Part shown: one piece after another, positions 29,302 through 36,034 of the stretch
Layout: each line of letters begins with the position of its first letter
Numbering within the stretch: position 1 is the stretch's first letter
Assembly: GCA_029935315.1 (NCBI GenBank)
Contig: JAOZKN010000002.1
Coordinates: 1-64,000, forward strand
Reading direction: 5' to 3'
From: Desulfocapsa sp.
GTDB lineage: Bacteria; Desulfobacterota; Desulfobulbia; Desulfobulbales; Desulfocapsaceae
DNA: 64,000 nt
Position numbers and translations under genes: made by a program
Notes under the pieces: model-generated
Database searches by the model: none
The model's input: the letters and a program-made list of their open reading frames with translations, nothing else
Told to the model about the DNA's origin: nothing

Positions 29302-29769
29302 GTGTCTGCAAAAAAGGAAATCTGTCAGGTTTGTGGCAATGGCATTGCTGCCGGAGCCAAACGTTGTCCATATTGTAACAGTATTCAGGAAGAAACAGAA
29401 AGACCGGCGGACCTTCGAACAAAATTCTATCAGAAGACGGTGAATCTTGAACAGGGACGTCCCACTGTGGAGCAGGCACTTGCACGGTTGAAGCGTGAAC
29501 TGGTGGCAGCCCGGCAGGAAAAAATTCGTATTGTGACCCTTATTCATGGATATGGTTCCAGTGGCAAAGGTGGGGTGATTCGCCAGGAATGCAGAAAGAC
29601 CCTGGATTACCTTCGTCGTTGTGGGGAAATTCATACCGTCATTCGTGGTGAAGATTTTCATCGGCGTCAGGGTTCTACGAAGCATGTTCTCAGTTGTTTT
29701 CCGGAATTGTACAGGCATCCCCATTTAAACCATAAGAATAAGGGGATTACTCTGGTGCAGTTGTATTGA
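29302..29769 (+). CDS. Zinc-ribbon Smr-domain protein
   Basis: Starts most likely at GTG 29302, 11 bases after GGGAG, giving 155 residues; the frame is open further back into the Rel gene. The N-terminal zinc ribbon has two CxxC pairs (CQVC, CPYC). After a helical linker follows an Smr domain around residues 75-140 with the motif LIHGYGSSGKG. Smr domains nick or bind branched nucleic acids or act on stalled ribosomes. The link to the Rel gene upstream suggests a stress or translation role, by context only. Confidence 0.72.
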   Translation: MSAKKEICQVCGNGIAAGAKRCPYCNSIQEETERPADLRTKFYQKTVNLEQGRPTVEQALARLKRELVAARQEKIRIVTLIHGYGSSGKGGVIRQECRKTLDYLRRCGEIHTVIRGEDFHRRQGSTKHVLSCFPELYRHPHLNHKNKGITLVQLY

Positions 29770-29918
29770 TAGCTGCCGAAATTTCTGTTTTGGGGAAGAC
29801 ATTCTTTTTATTGTATTACGTGAATGTAACTTGCTTAAAACCTGGAAAATGTTTATTCAAGTAGGCAGTGATTTGGGGAGAGGACCGTTCATAATTCAGA
29901 TAAACAAGGAGTGCATCA

Positions 29919-30668
29919 ATGAAACGAGTTGTAGGGATAGTATTATTCGCATGTTTAGCCGTCCCAGGCACCATGCAGGCTGCAGACACAAAAGAACTTA
30001 AAACTTTCAAAGATAAACTGAGCTACAGCATGGGCCATGATATGGGTACCTATTTGAACAGTCTCGGTGATGACCTTGATTATGACAATCTCCTGCAGGG
30101 TTTGAAGACTGCTTATGATGGAGGCGAGTCCCTTTTGTCTCCAGAAGAGACGCAGGAGGTGCAAAAAGAATTTGCCCAGAAAATGCAGGCCAATCGAGAA
30201 GCAGAAATGGTAGCTCTGCAGGAAACAAATAAGAAGGTAGGCGATGAATTTCTGGCAGCCAATAAAAAGAAAGATGGCGTTGTTGTCACCGAGAGTGGTT
30301 TGCAGTATGAAATCATAACGCCTGGAAAAGGCGACTCTCCCAAAGCAGAAGAGACTGTGGTTGTTCACTATACGGGAACAAATATTGAAGGAGTTGTCTT
30401 TGATTCCTCAGTCAAACGTGGTGAGCCTTCGGTCTTTGGGGTTAATCAGGTTATTAAAGGATGGACAGAGGTCTTGCAGCTTATGAATGAAGGTGCAAAA
30501 TATAAAGTCGTTATTCCACCGGCTCTTGCATATGGGCAACGAGGTGTACCCCCAATGATTGAACCGAATGCTGTCCTTGTGTTTGAGGTTGAGTTGATCT
30601 CCATTGGAACTAAAGAACTTGACAAAGAAAGGGCTGCAAAAGCATTGATGGGAGCTGGAGCTCAGTAG
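29919..30668 (+). CDS. FKBP-type peptidyl-prolyl isomerase, Mip/FkpA-like
   Basis: Exported prolyl isomerase of 249 residues. A signal peptide (MKRVVGIVLFACLAVPGTMQA, about 21 residues) is followed by a helical dimerisation domain (LSYSMGHDMGTYL, about 30-120) and the FKBP domain (about 130-235: VVVHYTGTNIEGVVFDSS, AYGQRGVPPMIEPNAVLVF). The active-site aromatic residues are kept. AAGGAG precedes the ATG. It acts as a periplasmic folding helper. A 52-residue Lys/Cys-rich gene follows after 19 bases. Confidence 0.92.
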   Translation: MKRVVGIVLFACLAVPGTMQAADTKELKTFKDKLSYSMGHDMGTYLNSLGDDLDYDNLLQGLKTAYDGGESLLSPEETQEVQKEFAQKMQANREAEMVALQETNKKVGDEFLAANKKKDGVVVTESGLQYEIITPGKGDSPKAEETVVVHYTGTNIEGVVFDSSVKRGEPSVFGVNQVIKGWTEVLQLMNEGAKYKVVIPPALAYGQRGVPPMIEPNAVLVFEVELISIGTKELDKERAAKALMGAGAQ

Positions 30669-30687
30669 CCCTTTGCGGAGGATCGTA

Positions 30688-30846
30688 ATGGCAAAAACCA
30701 AAAAAAAATGTTGCAATAAGATAAAGAAAAAGGGGAAATGCTGTAAGAGTTGTCCTCTGTACGATGCTTCGAAAGTGGAGAAACAGAAAAAATCCACTAA
30801 GAAAAAGAAAGGAAAGAAAAAACAGAAGAAAAAAGCTAAGAAATAA
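30688..30846 (+). CDS. Very basic Cys-rich mini-protein
   Basis: A 52-codon ORF read by eye: CGGAGGA precedes ATG 30688 and it ends with TAA 30844-30846. More than half of the residues are lysine. Cysteines cluster at residues 8-9, 18-19 and 22 (CC, CC, and CP after one residue), followed by LYDAS and a polylysine tail. It has no signal peptide and is followed at once by a terminator. It could bind RNA or metal; I recognise no family. Confidence 0.6.
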   Translation: MAKTKKKCCNKIKKKGKCCKSCPLYDASKVEKQKKSTKKKKGKKKQKKKAKK

Positions 30847-30857
30847 CTCTTTTCTTT

Positions 30858-30895
30858 AAAGACCCTGAGGCAGATGCTTCAGGGTCTTTTTTTTT
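30858..30895 (+). terminator. Intrinsic terminator after the FKBP pair
   Basis: A 13-bp stem (30858-30870 with 30877-30889, one G-U pair) and a 6-base loop are followed by nine T. It ends the plus-strand unit and separates it from the convergent lipoprotein gene. Confidence 0.9.
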
Positions 30896-30912
30896 GCATC
30901 GCAGTACGGGGA

Positions 30913-31173
30913 TTATTTCCGTACAGGCTTCTGTTTTTTTAACAGATATTCAACTTTGTTTTCTGTGGTATCTGCTGATGCTCTGGCTGCTTCAGCGATT
31001 TCAGTAGCATTGTTTGCTTCAGCTTTGGCAGCATTGGCAGTTTTAAGTGCGGCATCAGCTGTTTCATTTGCCTGGCGAACCTGGGCCTGGATAGTTTCGA
31101 GATCACCGTTGCTGGCGCAGCCGGCAAGGCCAATGATAGAGAGCAGGGTGATGACTTTAATCGTGTGTTTCAT
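30913..31173 (-). CDS. Lpp/OprI-type alanine-zipper lipoprotein
   Basis: Small outer-membrane lipoprotein of 86 residues. The ATG at 31173-31171 (preceded by AAGGA on the minus strand) gives a type II signal peptide ending in LAGCAS, so Cys near residue 19 is lipidated. The rest is a coiled coil with many Ala in heptads (AALKTANAAKAEAN). The last residues are KKQKPVRK; the terminal Lys/Arg could attach to peptidoglycan as in Lpp. The frame extends 13 codons further upstream without need. Confidence 0.82.
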   Translation of the reverse strand: MKHTIKVITLLSIIGLAGCASNGDLETIQAQVRQANETADAALKTANAAKAEANNATEIAEAARASADTTENKVEYLLKKQKPVRK

Positions 31174-31344
31174 GGCAGAATCCTTTTTGTTGAGGTTGTA
31201 AAATTGGTTCATTTAAAAAACATATAGTCACGACATGTGAGCGTAACTGTGAGAATTTGAAGAAGTATAATATCATACTGTGTTATAAAATGACAGGATG
31301 TTCTGTCTATAACTAAAGAGGACCCAGGCGTACAGGCAAATCAT

Positions 31345-32163
31345 TCAGGCAGGGGGCTTCTGGACATCTGTTTCGGCTGATCCCAGAAGAGTGTCTGCCA
31401 GTCGAATATACTCGATGCTTTGCCACTCATGTCCTAAGAGAGAGGCGCCGTAAGCATCAATGGCCACAGGGTCGGCAGAAGCAATGAGCCGATTCACAGG
31501 TGGGTCGCAGTGTGCCCCCCAGAGATGTGCTTCGGCCATGCCTATGGATGCGTCCAGCAGTGTGAAATCCGGAGTACGGTACCGATTGAGGTCAAAAATA
31601 GCCTCATGGATCTGCTCGTGGAAGGCTGATTTCCTCCAGCCACCGTTTCCCTGGAAATGAGAGGGTGGAGCACAGCCCATCATATTCTTCATACTTATCG
31701 TTACTCCTGCGAGAGTATGGGCTTTCAGCACTGGAACGGATAACAGGAAAACCTCATCCAGAATGACCGGCAGATGCATGGTTGGCCATCGTCTGCAGGC
31801 AGGGTTTACTTTTTTTATTAAAACTTCTTCGTTGAGATCCAGAAGTTTGATCTTCTTCTCTGCGGCAAGTTGTGTATAGCCGAGCATCTGAAAAGGGTGG
31901 TGGGTATTATATTGCAGGGATCCCGTTCCCTCAGCGATGATTATCTCAGTATCTGTAATTCTCTCACGTAAGTACTCTGTAAGGAGTTCGACAAGACTAA
32001 CGGGAGTGGTGATTGGAGGAGCAAGCGCTTCCACCAGGTTCGGTTTGATGAGTATTGTTCTGCCTGTGGGTATGAGATCGGCGAGTGCTGCAGCATCAAG
32101 TACTGAAGAGAGTGCATCTGCAAGGGTTGTTATTGTGGTGCTGTAGAGTTCTTTGCCTTTCAT
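31345..32163 (-). CDS. DUF362 protein
   Basis: DUF362 protein of 272 residues; a family often found fused or next to 4Fe-4S ferredoxin domains. Motifs visible: ILIKPNLVEA near residue 38, SVPVLKAHTLAGVTISMKNMMG around 142-163 and the SADPVAIDAYGASLLG segment near 233. No Fe-S cysteine cluster remains. It is divergent from the ferredoxin-nitroreductase gene (32287), with a shared 123-base intergenic region that is AT-rich. The reaction is unknown. Confidence 0.85.
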   Translation of the reverse strand: MKGKELYSTTITTLADALSSVLDAAALADLIPTGRTILIKPNLVEALAPPITTPVSLVELLTEYLRERITDTEIIIAEGTGSLQYNTHHPFQMLGYTQLAAEKKIKLLDLNEEVLIKKVNPACRRWPTMHLPVILDEVFLLSVPVLKAHTLAGVTISMKNMMGCAPPSHFQGNGGWRKSAFHEQIHEAIFDLNRYRTPDFTLLDASIGMAEAHLWGAHCDPPVNRLIASADPVAIDAYGASLLGHEWQSIEYIRLADTLLGSAETDVQKPPA

Positions 32164-32286
32164 GGGATAACTTTTTTAAGGTTTAATAGAATGCTTGGAT
32201 AAATTTACTCTCTTTACATACTGTTGCTATTATAATATAAAAAACCTGCAGTATCACATGGCGATTTATTACTATTTGGAGTTTTT

Positions 32287-33084
32287 ATGAAAATCAATCT
32301 CAGCGTTGATCAGGAAAAATGTATAAAATGTTATTCCTGTATAGCAGAATGTCCCTTTGACCTTATTAATGAGGACAAGGAAGGATTTCCTCAATTACGG
32401 AAGGCGGCACTGAGAAGGTGTATTCGTTGCGGACACTGTATGGCAGTATGTGGTGCTGATGCATTGGATATAACAATTTCCCCACTGGCAAGCAGTGCAC
32501 TGGTGGATAAAAATGTGCTGCCATCCTCACAGGCTGTTGAGCAGTTGCTCAAGAGTCGCAGGTCCATCAGAACCTATAAAAAACGACCTGTGGACCACGC
32601 TGTTCTTGCCAAAATTCTTGATGTAAGCCGTTATGCCCCAAGTGCTCACAATTGTCAGTCCGTGCACTGGGTAATGGTTGAGGATCCTGCGGAAGTACAG
32701 AAACTTGCCGGACTGGTTGTGGAGTATATGCGGGAAATAAAAGTATTCCCCGGTTTGATTCGTGCCTGGGATCAGGGAGTGGATAAGGTGTTACGCGGTG
32801 CTCCCCACCTTGCCATCTGTCACGCAGATCCGGGGAAAAGTGAACATCCCGTTGAGGATTGTACCCTGGCCACAGCCTATCTTGATTTAAGCGCGAACAG
32901 TCATGGCCTGGGCAGTTGCTGGGCCGGATTTCTTGTCCAGGCTTTTAAACTCTATCAGCCCCTGATTGATGCCCTGGCACTTCCCGAGAGCCATACTGTC
33001 TATACGGCCCTGATGCTCGGCTATCCAAAATTCAACTATCGCCATATTCCACAGCGTGATGATGCGAGGGTTACCTGGCGTTAG
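32287..33084 (+). CDS. Ferredoxin-nitroreductase fusion
   Basis: Fusion of a 2x[4Fe-4S] ferredoxin module (residues 12-62: CIKCYSCIAECP and CIRCGHCMAVCG) and an FMN nitroreductase domain (about 75-265: LLKSRRSIRTYKKRPVDH, YAPSAHNCQSVHWV). It should use low-potential electrons to reduce an organic or quinone-like substrate. TTTGGAG precedes the ATG. It overlaps the convergent HgdC-like gene by 14 bases at the 3-prime end. This kind of fused protein is common in strict anaerobes. Confidence 0.9.
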   Translation: MKINLSVDQEKCIKCYSCIAECPFDLINEDKEGFPQLRKAALRRCIRCGHCMAVCGADALDITISPLASSALVDKNVLPSSQAVEQLLKSRRSIRTYKKRPVDHAVLAKILDVSRYAPSAHNCQSVHWVMVEDPAEVQKLAGLVVEYMREIKVFPGLIRAWDQGVDKVLRGAPHLAICHADPGKSEHPVEDCTLATAYLDLSANSHGLGSCWAGFLVQAFKLYQPLIDALALPESHTVYTALMLGYPKFNYRHIPQRDDARVTWR

Positions 33085-33712
33085 GTTGCAGGCCCTCAAG
33101 GAGAACAAAACGCCCGAGACTGACAACAGAACAGGGAAAAGAGCCGATAAAAAGCGGGTTGTCACAGAGTCCGCCGGAGAGATAAAGATTTTGTGGACGT
33201 TTGGCAAAGTTGTAGGCATTTATGGCTATGCCTTTGACAAATTTTGCCACAGCCTCGGCTTCACTTTCGCCTGTTATGACCGCATCAAATATATGGCTCA
33301 TGCCCAGGACGCCACAGGTGATGGAAAAAGAAGTCTTGGGGACTTCGAGCTTTGTAAAATCAAGGGTGTAGTATCTTTCAAGAAGCTCTATAGTAAATCC
33401 CATGGAAGCACCACATTCAGCGTTCCAGCCCATATCTTTAATCTTCCCGTCTTCATAAATCACATATTTAATATCGCGGCTTCCACAGTCGAGAAGGGTG
33501 AATGAGGATTCTTGAATTAAACTGAGCCCGCCCCTGGCAAGCGCTGTGAGCTCGTTTACGTATTGCTGGGCATAGCGTTTGCCATTGTGCCCTGTGGCAA
33601 TGTCTACCTGTATGCTGCGATCAAATTCGCGGGTGGGAATCAGGCGGGGAGGTTCTCCTGAACTGGTGTCCAGCAGTTTACAGTAGGATGTGCCAAAATC
33701 AGCGAGCAGCAT
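33071..33712 (-). CDS. BadF/BcrA/HgdC-type reductive activator ATPase (short)
   Basis: 213-residue ASKHA ATPase resembling the activators of 2-hydroxyacyl-CoA dehydratases and benzoyl-CoA reductases. Visible: nucleotide loop DFGTSY (residues 5-10), LDCGSRDIKYV (74-84), Cys100 in ECGASMG and Cys133 in ITCGVLGM. Those two cysteines stand where the dimer-bridging [4Fe-4S] ligands of HgdC lie. LSGGLCDNPLF is the C-terminal glycine motif. It is shorter than HgdC (about 260). It follows the HgdB-like gene after 3 bases, so the two are cotranscribed. Family fit is good; the substrate is unknown. Confidence 0.75.
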   Translation of the reverse strand: MLLADFGTSYCKLLDTSSGEPPRLIPTREFDRSIQVDIATGHNGKRYAQQYVNELTALARGGLSLIQESSFTLLDCGSRDIKYVIYEDGKIKDMGWNAECGASMGFTIELLERYYTLDFTKLEVPKTSFSITCGVLGMSHIFDAVITGESEAEAVAKFVKGIAINAYNFAKRPQNLYLSGGLCDNPLFIGSFPCSVVSLGRFVLLEGLQPNAR

Positions 33713-33715
33713 GGT

Positions 33716-34459
33716 TTACACTCCGGAGAGTTCGAGAAATGCCTGGATTTTTGCCTTGGCACTGTTGCCAGCCGTGACATCGCAATCAAGATAGAGGCCG
33801 TGGGGATGTCTGGCTGCCAGATGTCTGGCAAGGGCAGTTTTGGCACAGAATGACTGGGCAAAAAAGACCGTGGGAATATCGGGATTATAGTGGCTTTCCA
33901 TGCTCATGTTGTCCGGTGTTTTGTTTTCCATACAACGCGTCCAGCCATAAATATGGGTGGTGTCTGGAAAAAGGCTGAGTAGTGAGAAGTCCCGGGGCGG
34001 AACTCCCCAGAAACCGGCGGTTGCCTGGCAGGGCGTGTGCTCCCGGAGGGGATTTACATCCTGAACAGCAGAGGTGATGGCAGACATTTTCTCCACAAGA
34101 TCCATTCGTGTACGGCAGAGTGAAACACCAAAGTCAGCAGAATCCTGATTTTTACACCGTACAATCTGCGTATCTGGCAGAATATCTTCCAGAACTGTTG
34201 CGGTATGAATTGCGCAGTCACACTTGCCAGGCCCGGTGTCTATGTAGATGATATCCGGTTTGAGTGAGAGGCTGTTGGCGATGACTGTTCTTAAGATTCC
34301 GCAATAGACACGAGGGAGAAAGGGCGAGGCTGATTCAAGATCAATTCTGCCCTGTGGTTCATCAAGGTCAACGATTGTAATTGCTGGATTGTTCAGCTCC
34401 TTCATGACCGCAAGGGGTGGCACACCGACAATGCCAGCCAGTTGCCTGTGTGCTGGCAT
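33716..34459 (-). CDS. Putative HgdB/2-hydroxyacyl-CoA dehydratase-like protein
   Basis: 247 residues from ATG 34459-34457, which overlaps the lptG stop by one base; the open frame beyond that lies inside lptG and is shadow. I see SPFLPRVYCGILR (residues 45-57), PDIIYIDTGPGKCDCAI (68-84), SADFGVSLCRTRMDLVEKM (107-125) and a second half with GFWGVPP and ten cysteines overall. The order of Cys and the partner gene suggest a degenerate HgdB-type Fe-S protein that is reduced by the HgdC-like ATPase downstream. This reading is moderate; a cobalamin- or nickel-centre maturation role is an alternative. Confidence 0.5.
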   Translation of the reverse strand: MPAHRQLAGIVGVPPLAVMKELNNPAITIVDLDEPQGRIDLESASPFLPRVYCGILRTVIANSLSLKPDIIYIDTGPGKCDCAIHTATVLEDILPDTQIVRCKNQDSADFGVSLCRTRMDLVEKMSAITSAVQDVNPLREHTPCQATAGFWGVPPRDFSLLSLFPDTTHIYGWTRCMENKTPDNMSMESHYNPDIPTVFFAQSFCAKTALARHLAARHPHGLYLDCDVTAGNSAKAKIQAFLELSGV

Positions 34460-35547
34460 CAATTGCTGCCCTGTCTGTGGAGGAGCAGAAAGCCGCTGAA
34501 TCCAAAGATGATATGGATAAGCATTGCGGCAATAAGAGGCGAAAGATATCCGGCTTTGGCAAGGGATTGCAGTGCACCCCATAGTCCCCAGGCGACAAAG
34601 GCCATGCCACAGCTCACCGGGATGGCAACGGAAAGATCTTTTCCCCATTTACGATAGGAAATCATGAGTACAGGCAGGCCGAGGAAAAGCAGAGGAATGC
34701 CCAGGAGTGTGTATGAGATGCGACTGTAGAAGTTGGTCTGGGCGAGGGCCGTTTCACTTGCAGTATTCTTGTTGTGCATATCCTGAAACAGCTCTGTGAG
34801 TGAGAGTTCTGCCGATTGATATTTGGGTATGAAAAAGAATTCCGGGCTTTCCGGGAAGGCAAAATTCTGTGTATCAAAGAGGGTGGTCACAAAGCCTTCA
34901 GGTGGGGTGCTTCTTTGAATTTGTCCCTGGCTGAGTTGCCAGCCATCTGCTGCCGTCCATTCGGCTTTCTGGGCGGAGACTTGTGTCTCAAGGGTGTGGT
35001 CAGGAGTCCAGCTGGAATAGGAAAAATCCAAAAAGATATCTTTTTTCGGCCAGGGTCTGGCAAAGGAGAAAAATCCTTCCTTACCTTTGTAGTAGTAACG
35101 TCCGTTTCGGTAAATACCCAGTGGAACCATACCTTTGACATTCTCGTACCAGATGGTGTTGGTTGCCTCAATGGTGCGCGGCAGTACCCATTGCGCCATG
35201 GAAAGAAAGAGCATGGTGAGAAGTATTCCGCCAATCAGGATGGGGTTAATGATGGAACGCAGGTGGATGCCACCAGCCATCATGGCAGTAAGTTCATTGT
35301 TATGGCTCAGTATCCCAAGGCTGATCACTCCCGCAAGCAGGATCAGCACAGGACCCAGCATATCAAGAATAAAAGGGATGGAGAGCAGGAAGAATTGCAG
35401 GGCAAGTCCTATGGTTTTACCAGTGGACATGAATTTATCAATTTTCTCAAAGAAATCGACCAGGATGTAGATTGCTACAAAGGCGGCGGCCACAATTACA
35501 AAGCTGCGGAGGAATTGGAGCAGAATATAGCGGTTAAGAAGGTTCAC
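34459..35547 (-). CDS. lptG: LPS export permease LptG (YjgP/YjgQ family)
   Basis: Inner-membrane subunit of the LptB2FG transporter that extracts LPS for transport to the outer membrane. It has 362 residues, with membrane segments near residues 10-35, 60-85 and 98-118, a periplasmic beta-jellyroll domain (about 125-265) and three segments at the C-terminus (about 280-355). The N-terminal RYILLQFLRSF and NNELTAMMAGGI motifs are family typical. The gene that follows starts in its stop codon. LptF is not in the window. Confidence 0.9.
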   Translation of the reverse strand: MNLLNRYILLQFLRSFVIVAAAFVAIYILVDFFEKIDKFMSTGKTIGLALQFFLLSIPFILDMLGPVLILLAGVISLGILSHNNELTAMMAGGIHLRSIINPILIGGILLTMLFLSMAQWVLPRTIEATNTIWYENVKGMVPLGIYRNGRYYYKGKEGFFSFARPWPKKDIFLDFSYSSWTPDHTLETQVSAQKAEWTAADGWQLSQGQIQRSTPPEGFVTTLFDTQNFAFPESPEFFFIPKYQSAELSLTELFQDMHNKNTASETALAQTNFYSRISYTLLGIPLLFLGLPVLMISYRKWGKDLSVAIPVSCGMAFVAWGLWGALQSLAKAGYLSPLIAAMLIHIIFGFSGFLLLHRQGSN

Positions 35548-35555
35548 GTGTTGTT

Positions 35556-35936
35556 TTACCAGCGCAGGAATCTATGGCTCAGCATAAAACCAGCTGCAAC
35601 CATAGCTATTCCGAAAAAGTTAGAAACTGCCAGGTAGGTGAATGCCTGAATGTGTTCACCCATTTTAAAGAGCTGAACTGTTTCCCGGGCAAAAGTTGAG
35701 AACGTGGTGAAGCCACCGAGGAAACCGGTAAAGAGAAAAAGGCGGAATTCATTGTTGATATGCATTCTATCAAACAGCGACCAGAAAATCCCAATCATCA
35801 GGCAGCCCAGCAGGTTAGCGAGGAAGGTCCCGGTGGGGAACGAGTGACTGTGATATTCACCAGCGGCCAGAGTGATAAGATATCTTCCCACAGAGCCGAT
35901 TGCTCCACCCAGGGCTATGGCAATAATTTTTTCCAT
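35556..35936 (-). CDS. crcB: Fluoride efflux channel CrcB/Fluc
   Basis: Dual-topology fluoride channel, 126 residues and four membrane helices. GGAIGSVGRYL at the start, PTGTFLANLLGC near residue 40 and the TGFLGGFTTFSTFARE motif near 70-85 are exact. It is divergent from the RACo-like gene. I looked for a fluoride riboswitch in the 98-base upstream region and saw none; a TATAAT on the minus strand at 35996-35991 is the only clear promoter piece. lptG follows after 8 bases. Confidence 0.93.
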   Translation of the reverse strand: MEKIIAIALGGAIGSVGRYLITLAAGEYHSHSFPTGTFLANLLGCLMIGIFWSLFDRMHINNEFRLFLFTGFLGGFTTFSTFARETVQLFKMGEHIQAFTYLAVSNFFGIAMVAAGFMLSHRFLRW

Positions 35937-36034
35937 TCTGTTTGAGATTTGATTGAAATAATGTATGTTTCCACCCAGGTATTAGGTAACATTATAACCC
36001 TTGAACGTCAAGAAAATGGAAAGATAGAGAAAAA

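Noticed and set aside
33056-33505. 149-residue plus-strand ORF opposite the HgdC-like gene
   Set aside because: Antisense shadow of an ATPase with clear motifs.
34460-34648. Longer N-terminus for the HgdB-like protein (310-residue reading)
   Set aside because: The extra 63 codons lie inside lptG in another frame and have no family pattern; ATG 34459 overlapping the lptG stop is far better.
35937-36034. Possible fluoride riboswitch upstream of crcB
   Set aside because: The 98-base divergent region lacks the conserved GGxGATGG and CTGATG parts of the crcB motif; only a TATAAT on the minus strand was seen.
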